This document shows, one piece after another, positions 25,415-34,070 of a DNA stretch of 64,000 nucleotides (positions are counted from its first letter, which is position 1; every line of letters starts with the position of its first letter). Made by a program: the position numbers and the translations under genes. The stretch lies in the NCBI RefSeq assembly GCF_016522535.1, contig NZ_JAEHOI010000007.1, positions 124,001 through 188,000 on the forward strand, read 5' to 3'. Origin of the DNA: Leucobacter edaphi (GTDB lineage Bacteria; Actinomycetota; Actinomycetes; Actinomycetales; Microbacteriaceae). The notes below the pieces were generated by a model. That model was not told the DNA's origin and did no database searches. It saw only the letters and a list, made by a program, of their open reading frames with translations.

Positions 25415-27126
25415 GGGTGGGCCTCCTCGCGGTCATCAGCGCGAGCGCTGCCGCGGTGTGCGATGCTCCCGTTCACCACGGTGAGCAGCACAGGCGCCTC
25501 GGGGAAGCGCTCCGGGGCCAGGGTAAGCGGGTCGGCAGCGAACACCGCGAGGTCCGCGATGGCGCCGGGAGCGAGCACGCCGTCCTCCGGGCGGTCGATT
25601 GCGATCCAACTGTTCCGCGTGATCGCTGCGAGCGTGCGTTCGGGGGAGAGGGCCTGATGCGGGTCGACTGCGGGGCGATCCGAGCCATACCTGCGGCGGT
25701 TCACGTTCGCCGCAAACACGCGGCGAGCATCGAACTCATCGACGGGCCAGTCGGAGCCGAGCGCGATGGTCGCACCCGCCTCGTCGAGATCGCGGATCCG
25801 CCAGCCGTGGCGCGCTCGCTCGGATTCTCGGCCGAGCAGTGTCGTCCACATGTCGCAGCCGTCAGGGCGGAGTGCGAAGGCGTGGATCGGCTGCATACTG
25901 GCAACGACTCCGAGCTCGGCGAAGCGCGGAACGAGCGCGTCGGGAATCGTTTCGAGGTGTTCCACGCGGTGGGTGACCCGCGGGGCACGAGCAGGGATCG
26001 AGGCGACGGAGTCGAGCACGAACTCGACAGCGCGGTCGCCGATCGCGTGGGTTGCGGTCTGCACGCCGCTCTCTGCGAGGGCGTGGATCGTGCGCGTGAA
26101 CAGGTCGCTCGGCACCCAGTACGGCTCGGTGCCGCCGCCCTGAGTATCGGGTTCGAAGAGCCAGGCCGAGCCGTTGTCGATGCTCCCGTCAAGCATGAAC
26201 TTCACGCCTTCGACGCACCAGCGCCGCCCGCCAGTCCCCTGGAGATCGATCATGCGGCGAAGCGTTTCCGCCCACGGTTCGCTAGCCCGCCACAGCGGAG
26301 AGACGCGCACGCGCACGGGAAGTTCCCCGTGCTCTTCGATGGCGCGCAGCACCTCGAGGTCGCCCTCTTCCATGTTCATTTGGTGCAGGGAGGTATAGCC
26401 CGATGCCGCGAATTCGGCGAGCTTGTCCCGAACCGCCGCGACGCGCTGCGCGAAGGGCATCCGAGGGTAGAGGTCAGTGACCAAGAGTTCCGCGTCCGAT
26501 TCGATGAGGTAGCCGGTGGGTGTGCCGTCGGGGTACACCTCGATCGAAGCGTTGTTCCCGAAGTCGCGGGCGCCATCGATGCCGGCGAGCTCGAGGGCGC
26601 GTTCGCTCGCGATGACGGAGTGGCCGTCGAAGAGCAGCAGATAGCCCGGGCGTCCGCCGAACGCCGCGCGGAACGGAGCATTTGTGACGGCCTCGCCGAC
26701 AAACATGTCAAAGGACAGTCCGAACCCGCGAATCCACTCGTCGGGTCCGCGCTGCGCCGCTAATGTTGTGATCCGATCTGCGACTTCGTCGACCGTCTGG
26801 CAATCGTGCAGCATGAGCGCCTGAAAGCGTGACTCGGCTCCTGACAGAGGGTGAACGTGGGCGTCGACAAAGCCCGCAGTGATCGTTGCCTCTTCGCCGA
26901 GATCGACAACCTCGGCTGCTGAGCAATCCCAACTCGCGACGTCATCGCGGGACCCAACCGCGACGATCCGGCGCCCACTCACCGCCACTGCTGCCAAGTC
27001 GGCGTCGTCGCGACCTTCGAGGCCCGTGTGGACGCGGCCGCCGATCACCACGAGATCGGCCCGGATCCCATCGCTCAAGGCGCTCTCCTCGGCCGAACGC
27101 GTAGCTTTCTGCGTTACCGCCGTCAC
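25411..27126 (-). CDS. amidohydrolase family protein (YtcJ-like, amidohydrolase 3), second paralog
   Basis: A 571-residue relative of its downstream neighbour, with the same layout: N-terminal beta domain (VVIGGRVHTGLEGRDDADLAAVAVSGRRIVAVG), metal ligands DAHVHPLSG, THAIGDRAVEFVLDSV, HRVEHLETI and GSDWPVDEFD. The two paralogs differ clearly (FGQW against PLSG after the HxH, different substrate-loop segments such as GFGLSFDMFVGEAV here), so they probably handle different substrates or successive steps. Its ATG overlaps the ATPase stop by four bases. Cytoplasmic, with no signal sequence. The exact reaction cannot be read from sequence. Confidence 0.88.
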   Translation of the reverse strand: MTAVTQKATRSAEESALSDGIRADLVVIGGRVHTGLEGRDDADLAAVAVSGRRIVAVGSRDDVASWDCSAAEVVDLGEEATITAGFVDAHVHPLSGAESRFQALMLHDCQTVDEVADRITTLAAQRGPDEWIRGFGLSFDMFVGEAVTNAPFRAAFGGRPGYLLLFDGHSVIASERALELAGIDGARDFGNNASIEVYPDGTPTGYLIESDAELLVTDLYPRMPFAQRVAAVRDKLAEFAASGYTSLHQMNMEEGDLEVLRAIEEHGELPVRVRVSPLWRASEPWAETLRRMIDLQGTGGRRWCVEGVKFMLDGSIDNGSAWLFEPDTQGGGTEPYWVPSDLFTRTIHALAESGVQTATHAIGDRAVEFVLDSVASIPARAPRVTHRVEHLETIPDALVPRFAELGVVASMQPIHAFALRPDGCDMWTTLLGRESERARHGWRIRDLDEAGATIALGSDWPVDEFDARRVFAANVNRRRYGSDRPAVDPHQALSPERTLAAITRNSWIAIDRPEDGVLAPGAIADLAVFAADPLTLAPERFPEAPVLLTVVNGSIAHRGSARADDREEAHP

Positions 27127-28892
27127 TCCGAGGCTCCATTTACGTCGAGGATCGGCGTTTTCGATCCTGTTCCCGCTTGGCGTCGCAGACGCTGCACGGC
27201 GGGATCTGGAACGGGAACCGCGGCGATGAGGCGCTGCGTGTAGGAATCCTGTGGCGAATGGAGCACTCGTTCAGTATCCCCGATCTCGACGAGCCTTCCC
27301 TGGCTCAGCACGCCGACTCGATGCGCGAGCATTTCGACGACAGCGAGGTCGTGGCTGATGAACAGCGAGGCGAACCCCAGTTCTCGCTGCAGCGATGTGA
27401 AGATCTCAAGCACCCGTGCCTGGACAGATACATCGAGCGCGCTCGTCGGCTCGTCAGCGATCACGAGCTCCGGATCCAGGGCAAGGGCACGGGCCAGGCC
27501 GACACGCTGGCGCTGCCCGCCAGAGAGCTCGAACGGGAATCGTTCTGCAAACGAGGCCGGCAGTTCGACCGCGTCGAGGAGTTCGAGGGCCCGGGCTCGG
27601 TGCGCAGCTTTGCCCCCGGGGAACCGGTGGATCTGCATGGGCTCGGCCACGCACTGACCCACCGTCATGAAGGAGTTGAACGATGCGGCCGGATCCTGGA
27701 ACACGAAACCAATGCGGCGGCGCAGCGCCCGCAGCTCACGTTTCCGAATTTTCCTCATATCGTGCCCGAACACCTCGAGAACGCCGTCCGACACCGGTTC
27801 GAGGCCTCCGATTGCGCGACCGATTGTGGATTTTCCTGAACCTGATTCGCCGACGAGTCCGACGACTTCGCCGCGGGAGATTTCGAAGCTCACCTGCTGC
27901 ACCGCGCGAACCGGGTGCGTTCCGAAACCGGACCGGTAGGTGACGTCGAGGCCTGCGAGGCGAACAGCCGGGCCCGTTTTCGCGGGGTCTGCGTCAGTGC
28001 GCTCCGCGACCACGACGGTGGCCTGTGTCGCCGTCCGCTTTTCGCCTCCGGGGCCGAGCCCGCTTCCGAGCCGGGGCACCGCGGCGAGCAGTTCGCGGGT
28101 GTACTCCTCGCGCGGTGCAGCAAAAAGCTGCTCCACGGGGGCCTGCTCCACGAGCTCGCCCCGGTACATGACGGCGACTCGATCCGCGAGGTCGGCGACG
28201 ACGCCCATGTTGTGCGTGATCAGAACGATCGAGGCTCCGAACTCGTCGCGGCACTCGCGCAGAAGGTCGAGAATCTCGGCCTGGACCGTCACATCGAGCG
28301 CCGTAGTCGGCTCGTCCGCGATGATCACCGAGGGACGAAGCGCGAGTGCCATCGCGATGACGATGCGCTGCTTCTGCCCGCCAGAGAATTGGTGCGGATA
28401 GTCGTCGATCCGCTGCTCCGCTTCCGGGATACCGACGGCGCGCAGCATTTCGATGGCGCGCCTCCGCCGTTCTGCCCCGCTTGTGACGCCGTGCGCACGA
28501 AGTCCCTCTTCGAGCTGCCAGCCCACGCGGAAGACCGGGTTCAGCGCGGTCGAAGGCTCCTGAAAGATCATTGCAGCGTCGCCACCGCGGAGCTTCCGGA
28601 GGTCGCTCGGCGAGGCCGTGAGGACGTCCGTGCCTTCGAGGATCACGGCTCCGCGTGTACGCGTGCGAGGCGGAAGCAAGCCGAGGGCCGCGCGGGCCGT
28701 GAGGGTCTTGCCGGAGCCCGATTCGCCGACGATGGCGAGGATCTCACCCTGATCGAGGTCCAAGCGCAGGTTCTTGACCGCGTGCACCGTGCCCTGTTGA
28801 GTGTCGATATCGAGGGTGAGGCCGTCGAAGCGGAGGGGCGATGGCGCCGAGCTGGGTGCGCCCCCTTGGAGGTACTTCGGTTCTGCGGTCAT
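27123..28892 (-). CDS. dipeptide/oligopeptide ABC transporter, two ATPase domains fused
   Basis: A 589-residue protein combining the DppD- and DppF-type ATPases. The first domain has Walker A GESGSGKTL, signature FSGGQKQR and Walker B VIIADEPTTALD; the second, after a linker near residue 290, has GESGSGKST, LSGGQRQR and LVIADEPTSALD. Both carry the peptide-transporter-type C-terminal extensions (LAAVPRLGSG and LIAAVPVPDP). One gene therefore supplies both ATPase halves for the two permeases encoded just upstream. Start and stop overlap both neighbours by four bases. It powers import of the ligand bound by the lipoprotein encoded at 30932-32566. Confidence 0.93.
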   Translation of the reverse strand: MTAEPKYLQGGAPSSAPSPLRFDGLTLDIDTQQGTVHAVKNLRLDLDQGEILAIVGESGSGKTLTARAALGLLPPRTRTRGAVILEGTDVLTASPSDLRKLRGGDAAMIFQEPSTALNPVFRVGWQLEEGLRAHGVTSGAERRRRAIEMLRAVGIPEAEQRIDDYPHQFSGGQKQRIVIAMALALRPSVIIADEPTTALDVTVQAEILDLLRECRDEFGASIVLITHNMGVVADLADRVAVMYRGELVEQAPVEQLFAAPREEYTRELLAAVPRLGSGLGPGGEKRTATQATVVVAERTDADPAKTGPAVRLAGLDVTYRSGFGTHPVRAVQQVSFEISRGEVVGLVGESGSGKSTIGRAIGGLEPVSDGVLEVFGHDMRKIRKRELRALRRRIGFVFQDPAASFNSFMTVGQCVAEPMQIHRFPGGKAAHRARALELLDAVELPASFAERFPFELSGGQRQRVGLARALALDPELVIADEPTSALDVSVQARVLEIFTSLQRELGFASLFISHDLAVVEMLAHRVGVLSQGRLVEIGDTERVLHSPQDSYTQRLIAAVPVPDPAVQRLRRQAGTGSKTPILDVNGASE

Positions 28893-29890
28893 TGCCGCTC
28901 CTCCTTCTGTGCGCGGAGCTCGGGCCGGTAACGGCCAGGCGTGACGATGGCGAAGACGCGGGAGAAGATTCCCGGGCGCCCCGTGAGCGACCGCGACCGC
29001 TGGTCGACAAGATCGCGCAGCCCGTCGCCGATCAGATTGAGCGCGAGCACGGTGATGATCAGGAATGCGCTCGTGATGACGATCATCTGAGGGGCCTGCA
29101 TGATCACGGCCTTCCCGTCATACAGGATGTTTCCCCAGCTCGCGTGCGGTGCTGGCACGCCCGCACCGAGGAAACTCATCGCCGCCTCCGTGATCACGGA
29201 CTCCGCAAAGGTAAAGGTCGCCTGTACCACGAGGACCGACATGGTGTTCGGCAGGATGTGCCTCCACATGATGTGCAGCGCGCTGCCGCCCTGCATGGTG
29301 CTCGCAGTGACGAATGTCTCCGACATCACTGCGAGTGCACGGGCGCGCACGAGGCGGGCGATACCCGGCGTGTACACGATCGACAGCGCGACGATCAGGT
29401 TTGTGACGCTCGGGCCGAGGGCTGCGGCGAGGGCCACCGCGAGCAGGATCGCGGGGATCGCCATGAGGCCGTCGCAGATTCGCATGAGGATCGCGTCGAG
29501 CACGCGGTTGAACACGGCGGCGATCCCGATGATCGTTCCGAGAACACCGCTCACGACCGCGACGACGAAACCGACGAGCAGTGACGTCGAAGCACCTGAA
29601 ATGATGCGCGCGAACAGGTCGCGACCGTAGTTGTCCATCCCGAAGATGTGCTCCGGGGACGGCGGCTTCAGTCGGTTCAGCGGGTCGACCTTGTAGGGGT
29701 CGAGGTGCAGGAGCGGGGGCAGTACGTAGGAAACCAGGAAGATGAGCAGGATCACGAGGATTCCCGCCATGAGTCCAGTGTTGTTGAGCATGCGATGCCA
29801 GAGCGAGTTGCGCTGCTGTTGAGGCTGCATCGACAGCACCGTGGTGCTCGGCACGGGCGAGCCCTGCGTCGTCGGTGGCTTCTCGTTCAT
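28889..29890 (-). CDS. peptide ABC transporter permease, DppC type
   Basis: A 333-residue inner-membrane permease with one N-terminal helix (LMAGILVILLIFLVSYVLPPLL) and five helices in the binding-protein-dependent domain. The FGMDNYGRDLFARIISGASTSL block is the hallmark of DppC/OppC proteins, and the coupling loop EAAMSFLGAGVPAPHASWGNIL contacts the ATPase. The first 40 residues are a polar cytoplasmic extension longer than usual. The stop overlaps the ATPase start by four bases, and the start lies four bases past the DppB-type stop. Confidence 0.93.
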   Translation of the reverse strand: MNEKPPTTQGSPVPSTTVLSMQPQQQRNSLWHRMLNNTGLMAGILVILLIFLVSYVLPPLLHLDPYKVDPLNRLKPPSPEHIFGMDNYGRDLFARIISGASTSLLVGFVVAVVSGVLGTIIGIAAVFNRVLDAILMRICDGLMAIPAILLAVALAAALGPSVTNLIVALSIVYTPGIARLVRARALAVMSETFVTASTMQGGSALHIMWRHILPNTMSVLVVQATFTFAESVITEAAMSFLGAGVPAPHASWGNILYDGKAVIMQAPQMIVITSAFLIITVLALNLIGDGLRDLVDQRSRSLTGRPGIFSRVFAIVTPGRYRPELRAQKEERQ

Positions 29891-29894
29891 GCGA

Positions 29895-30845
29895 TCAGGC
29901 CTTTCCCACGCGAACCCGCGGATCGACGAGCCCGTACAGGAGATCGACGAGCAGGTTGGTGAGCAGATAGATGAGGGTGACGAACAGGATCACGCCCTGG
30001 ATCACGGGGTAGTCGCGGCGTGAGATTGAGGTCACGAGAAGTTGGCCGAGCCCGGGAATATTGAAGATCGTCTCCGTCACTGCGGCGCCTGTGACGAGGC
30101 CGCCGAGCGAGAGTCCCACGATCGTGATGACCGGGAGGCTCGCGTTCTTGAGCGTGTGCGAGAACAAGAGCCGGGACTCCGAGACGCCCCGCGATCGGGC
30201 GGAATCGATGTAGTCGGCGTTGAGTACGTCGAGCACGGCCGCCCGTGTGGTGCGAGTGATGAGTGCCGCGGTGATTGCGCCGAGCGCGATGCCGGGCATC
30301 AGGAGAGTGCGAATGCCCTCGATTGGATCGTCGATCGGATTCACATACCCGGAGATCGGCAGCCAGCGAAGCGTGAGTCCGAACAGCAGCATCATGCAGA
30401 GCGCGAGTACGAAGCTCGGCACGGTCATGCCGACAAGCGTGAAGCCCGTGACGGTGCGGTCGAATGCGCTATCGCGGTAGCGGGCCGCGAGCGTCCCGAA
30501 CGGCACCGAAAGGAGGATTGCGACGATGATCGCGATGATGGCGAGTTGCAGCGTGGGCACCGCGTTGTCGCTGATGGCTTGCACGACGCTCTTGCGCAAG
30601 AAGTAGGAGTCGCCCAGATCGCCGCGGAACACGCCGCCGATCCAATTCAGATACTGGATCACAATCGGCTCGTCAAGACCCATGCTCGAGTGCAGTTTCG
30701 CCACAGCCTCGTCCGACGCCTTTTCTCCGAGAATGCGGCGAGCGGGGTCCCCGGGCGTGAGGTGGATCAGCGAGAAGATCACCACCGAGACGACGAAGAG
30801 CACTGGGATGAGGCTGAGGAGTCTTTTGAGAATGAACCTGATCAT
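29895..30845 (-). CDS. peptide ABC transporter permease, DppB type
   Basis: A 316-residue permease with six helices. The N-terminus MIRFILKRLLSLIPVLFVVSVVIFSLIHLTPGDPA is the family signature, and RTTRAAVLDVLNADYIDSARSRGVSE is the coupling-helix (EAA) loop, followed by the typical GLGQLLVTSISRRDYPVIQG. It pairs with the DppC-type protein to form the channel. A perfect 17-bp stem-loop stands between it and the upstream binding-protein gene, so it is probably made in smaller amounts than that protein. Confidence 0.93.
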   Translation of the reverse strand: MIRFILKRLLSLIPVLFVVSVVIFSLIHLTPGDPARRILGEKASDEAVAKLHSSMGLDEPIVIQYLNWIGGVFRGDLGDSYFLRKSVVQAISDNAVPTLQLAIIAIIVAILLSVPFGTLAARYRDSAFDRTVTGFTLVGMTVPSFVLALCMMLLFGLTLRWLPISGYVNPIDDPIEGIRTLLMPGIALGAITAALITRTTRAAVLDVLNADYIDSARSRGVSESRLLFSHTLKNASLPVITIVGLSLGGLVTGAAVTETIFNIPGLGQLLVTSISRRDYPVIQGVILFVTLIYLLTNLLVDLLYGLVDPRVRVGKA

Positions 30846-30885
30846 CTGTCCTCCGGGAACGGAAGTGGCGAGGGGGCGGAGGGGC

Positions 30886-30925
30886 GGTGATGTCGGTCCG
30901 CGGCCAATCGCGGACCGACATCACC
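30886..30925 (-). terminator. stem-loop between binding-protein and permease genes (attenuator or mRNA stabiliser)
   Basis: GGTGATGTCGGTCCGCG and CGCGGACCGACATCACC form a perfect 17-bp stem with a six-base loop, starting seven bases after the binding-protein stop and 41 bases before the DppB-type start. Such elements typically let the binding protein be made in excess by partial termination or by protecting the upstream mRNA from decay. Confidence 0.8.
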
Positions 30926-30931
30926 GGTCGC

Positions 30932-32566
30932 TTACTTCCAGTGAGCGTTCCACCAGGTGAAGTGGCCATCGAACCAGTCGAGCTCGAGATCCTTGTTCGC
31001 CGCGTACACGTTATGTGCGTCGCCGATCCGGCTCATCGGGCGAACCTTTTCGATGTAGGACTGCATCTCGTCGAACATCTTGCTGGCGTCCTCCTGCGTC
31101 GGCTGTGCGCGGAAGCGCTTGAGCAGGCCTTGCAGCTCCGGGTCATCGGAATACCAGGCGCGATCGGGCAGGAAGCCGAGGGTCTGGGTCGGATCGGTCT
31201 CGGTGCCAAACGGGAAGACGACGACATCCCACTCGTCGCGCTTCTCGCGGTACTTCTCGGAGAAGGCGCCCCACTCGTAGGCATCGAGCTTGACCTCGAA
31301 GCCCATTCCCTTGAGCTGCTCCGCGACGACGACCGCGGCGTTATATGCCTCGGAGTAGTCCTTGTTCGCGAGCAGGGTGATCGTCTTCCCCTCGGCGCCG
31401 CCCTTCTTGAGCATTTCCTTGGCCTTGGTGACATCGTGCGAGTTGAAGCCGTTCTTGCCGACGTTCGTGTCCCAGATGGCTTTCTGGTCGAGGGTCATGT
31501 TGTGCCAAACGAGGTCGTAAAGATCTTTCGATCCGACGGCGGACATCATGATCGGATCCCGATCGAGGCCGAGGTTCACCGCCTGACGATTCTCGACGTT
31601 ATGGAACGGGCTCGACTCGGCGTCACTGTAGACCAGGTTGATCGGGCCGATCAGGTAGGTGTCGAGGACGAGATTACTGTCGTTCTTAAACTGATCGAGG
31701 CTGTCGAACGGAAGTTCCGTCGTGGCGTCGTACTGACCGGACTGAATGCCGAGCGTGCGCGTCGAGGCGTCAGCCACGAAGTTGAACACGACCTGCTTGA
31801 GTTTCGCGTCCTTCTTCCCCGCGCGACCGCTCGATGGCGCGTCGACCGGCTGGTAGTCGTCCCACTTGTCGATGACGAGCTTCTGGTCGGCATCCCAGCT
31901 CGAAAACTTGTAGGGGCCGGTACCGATGATGTCCGCGCTGTCCTCGATCGGCTTGTCGCCAACCTTAGCGATGACCTCTGACGGCAGGATCGCCGGATAC
32001 GCGGTGCCGATCGAGGAGAGGTAGAGGAGATGGAGGAAGCTTGCGCTCGGAACGGTCAACTTCACCGTGCTGTCGTCGACCTTCGTCCACTTGGCGCCGG
32101 CGAAGGATTCCTGCGCGGCGATCGAGACTCGGGTCCAGCGGTTCATCGACTCGACGACGTCCGTGGCGTCGAGATCGCTACCGTCTTGGAACTTGACGCC
32201 CTTGCGCAGCTTGAAGGTGAACTCCTTGCCGTCGGCGCTCGCTTCAAATGACTCTGCGAGCATCGGCTGCACCTTACGGTCCTTGTCGATCGTGACGAGG
32301 GTCTCGAAGATGGGGAGGGTGATCTCGCCCATAATCGAGTCCGTCGAGATCTGCGGGTCGAGGCTCTCCGGTTGAGCGGGAGTGACGAGGTTGACGACGT
32401 CCTTCTTGGCGTCGGCGGGCTTGGGGCCGCCCCCGCTGCCGCCCGCGCAGCCGGACAGGATGAGCGCCCCGGCGGAGAGGATTGCCGCGCCCGAGACGAG
32501 ACGCCGTCCCGCGCGGCTGATGCGGCGCCCGGGGGATCCGGGGCCGGCGTGAGTGTGCTTGGCCAT
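30932..32566 (-). CDS. peptide-type ABC transporter substrate-binding lipoprotein (SBP family 5)
   Basis: A 544-residue extracytoplasmic binding protein. The lipobox LILSGC makes Cys40 the lipid-attached residue. The mature protein shows the family-5 pattern VNLVTPAQPESLDPQ, PMLAESFEASADGKEFTFKLRKGVKFQDG, ADIIGTGPYKFSSW and QAVNLGLDRDPI. It captures the ligand and hands it to the DppB/C-type permeases. Family members bind peptides, nickel, sugars or glutathione; the neighbouring peptidases favour a peptide here. The ATG has GAAAGG nine bases upstream. Only 12 bases separate it from the cytoplasmic S51 peptidase gene upstream, so both share the promoter at about 33.9 kb. Confidence 0.92.
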   Translation of the reverse strand: MAKHTHAGPGSPGRRISRAGRRLVSGAAILSAGALILSGCAGGSGGGPKPADAKKDVVNLVTPAQPESLDPQISTDSIMGEITLPIFETLVTIDKDRKVQPMLAESFEASADGKEFTFKLRKGVKFQDGSDLDATDVVESMNRWTRVSIAAQESFAGAKWTKVDDSTVKLTVPSASFLHLLYLSSIGTAYPAILPSEVIAKVGDKPIEDSADIIGTGPYKFSSWDADQKLVIDKWDDYQPVDAPSSGRAGKKDAKLKQVVFNFVADASTRTLGIQSGQYDATTELPFDSLDQFKNDSNLVLDTYLIGPINLVYSDAESSPFHNVENRQAVNLGLDRDPIMMSAVGSKDLYDLVWHNMTLDQKAIWDTNVGKNGFNSHDVTKAKEMLKKGGAEGKTITLLANKDYSEAYNAAVVVAEQLKGMGFEVKLDAYEWGAFSEKYREKRDEWDVVVFPFGTETDPTQTLGFLPDRAWYSDDPELQGLLKRFRAQPTQEDASKMFDEMQSYIEKVRPMSRIGDAHNVYAANKDLELDWFDGHFTWWNAHWK

Positions 32567-32577
32567 GGTGTGCCTTT

Positions 32578-33846
32578 CTAGCCGTGGTGTGGTTTCGGGG
32601 TGATGGAGACTCGGAGCTGAGAGAAGCCGCCCGCGTCCGTGCGGGTAGTGCGCTCGTCGCGGGCGAGGGTGATCCGGAAGCCCGGAGCATCCGCCTCAGC
32701 GGTGTCGCCGACGACGACGTTCGAGGAGGACTCGAGGAGCGCCTGCGCGAGCGCGAGGAGGCGCGGACCACCATCGTCGTCGCTCCACAGTGCGCTCGCC
32801 GCAGCTGGTACGGGGCCGTCGCCGGCACCCGCCCGTTCGCGGGAGGCGCGAGTGATGACGCCTGAGGCGAAGTTGATCCGGTCGCCCGCCATGAGGCGGG
32901 TCCAGCGTGCGCCGAGGGCGGCTGGTGAAGCTGGGGTCCCGTCGGTCTCGAGCTCGCCGAGATCGATGGTGTTCACGCCAGCGGAGCCGACTACGTCGCC
33001 GATCCGATCGCCGGGTCGGTAGGCGAGCGCCGTGTGCTCATCGACTCCGATCACGAGCTGCTGGCCGGTCGCGCTGCCGAGCCGGATCGCGCGCGGAACG
33101 CGGTTCCACTCGGTGAAGTGCGAGTCGAGGAGTCCCTCCGGAAAGAAGCCGAAGCCGCCCTGCAGCGAGAACCGCAGCTCATCGTCCGGTTCATAGCCGG
33201 CTCGCGCGCCGTGGGACCAGCCGAGCTCGCTCGTGCCGCCCGTCACCATGCCGGCGCCCTGCTGGATCGCGAGGCCCGCGCTCGTGCCCGCAACCACTCC
33301 GCCGCTCTCGAAAAGCTCGCGGATCGCCGTCATGACCGGAGTCTCCCGGCGGCCGCCCGCTTCACCGCTGCCGGGTTCCACGTCGGATCCACGAAATAGC
33401 GCGAGGAGGTAGTGGCTTTGGTCGCCGCCGCCCAGGAACACCCCGTCGCACGAGGCGACGAGGGTGGCGACGTCAGAATGCTCCGCTCGCCTCCGCGAGT
33501 AGGTGGCGTTGGCGCAGGATGGCTCGGGGGAAACACCGACCGGGATCGGGACGCCCTCGATGCCGTGCCGATCAAACACCCGAACGTAGTAGGCGCCGTC
33601 GGCCTCATCGCTCTCGGCATCGTGCGCGAGATCGGAGTCGGCAGCCGGGGGCTCTGACGCCGTCGTGAACACGGCGACGCGCGGCCGATCCGAGTCTCCG
33701 CCGGCATCGCGCAGAAGCGCGGCGAGCGGCTCAATCAGCGCGGGATCCTCATCGAGCGCCCCGCCGATCAGGAAGAGCGCACCGGCCGGACGCACTCCTG
33801 CCGCCTGCGCGTGTTCGGCGCGACGGTGATCGATGTGCGCTGACAA
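32578..33846 (-). CDS. cytoplasmic cyanophycinase-like peptidase (S51 family)
   Basis: About 420 residues without signal peptide. LFLIGGALDEDPALIEPL, VFTTASEPP, CDGVFLGGGDQSHYLLAL, the nucleophile elbow GTSAGLAI (Ser near residue 187) and EGLLDSHF with the likely catalytic histidine are the S51/cyanophycinase pattern. Cyanophycinase releases beta-Asp-Arg from cyanophycin; the related PepE cleaves Asp-X dipeptides. First gene of the seven-gene operon, with an RpiR-type operator 80 bases upstream. The longest frame starts with TTG at 33846; a GTG at 33795 just before RPAGALFLIGG may be the true start. A wall-anchored paralog is encoded next door. The C-terminal third is a beta domain with a tail unique to this copy. 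Confidence 0.85.
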   Translation of the reverse strand: MSAHIDHRRAEHAQAAGVRPAGALFLIGGALDEDPALIEPLAALLRDAGGDSDRPRVAVFTTASEPPAADSDLAHDAESDEADGAYYVRVFDRHGIEGVPIPVGVSPEPSCANATYSRRRAEHSDVATLVASCDGVFLGGGDQSHYLLALFRGSDVEPGSGEAGGRRETPVMTAIRELFESGGVVAGTSAGLAIQQGAGMVTGGTSELGWSHGARAGYEPDDELRFSLQGGFGFFPEGLLDSHFTEWNRVPRAIRLGSATGQQLVIGVDEHTALAYRPGDRIGDVVGSAGVNTIDLGELETDGTPASPAALGARWTRLMAGDRINFASGVITRASRERAGAGDGPVPAAASALWSDDDGGPRLLALAQALLESSSNVVVGDTAEADAPGFRITLARDERTTRTDAGGFSQLRVSITPKPHHG

Positions 33847-33921
33847 AACGTTCTCCAGACTCGGCAGTGAGGGTGGGATGTGGAAGCAAGTGTTTCATGC
33901 AGCATATTCGTTTTCAATCTC

Positions 33922-33935
33922 GAAATGAATATTTC
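33922..33935. promoter_or_regulatory. RpiR-type operator, site 1
   Basis: GAAATGAATATTTC is a dyad with 5-bp arms (GAAAT/ATTTC), inside an AT-rich island of otherwise GC-rich DNA. It lies about 80 bases before the first gene of the peptide operon. The same GAAATG-N3-RTTTC pattern recurs at 36160 and 37255, each in front of another transcription unit of the locus. Palindromes with TTTC/GAAA arms are typical for RpiR/MurR regulators. Confidence 0.72.
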
Positions 33936-33984
33936 ACCTTTTCGAGATCGTTTCGATGCGGAAAACGGAACGGGCGATCGGCCC

Positions 33985-33994
33985 GGGGGGGGGG
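33985..33994. repeat. run of ten G residues
   Basis: A G10 homopolymer in the intergenic stretch between the two S51 peptidase genes. It lies outside coding sequence and promoter core. Such runs can vary in length by slippage or be miscounted in sequencing. Confidence 0.8.
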
Positions 33995-34017
33995 CGGCGC
34001 GGCGCGTCGCTCGCGCA

Positions 34018-34048
34018 GCCTGCTGGCGGATCATCGCCACCAGCAGGC
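34018..34048 (-). terminator. terminator of the wall-anchored S51 peptidase gene
   Basis: GCCTGCTGG and CCAGCAGGC pair, extended by GGCG/CGCC with a small bulge, 22 bases past the stop codon. It separates this gene from the operator and promoter of the next operon. Confidence 0.6.
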
Positions 34049-34070
34049 CGCCGCGTCCGCCTCAATGAGG

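Noticed and set aside
33985..33994. G10 tract as a phase-variation switch
   Set aside because: It is not in a coding frame and lies about 140 bases upstream of the S51 gene, outside any recognisable promoter spacer; it may still vary in length.
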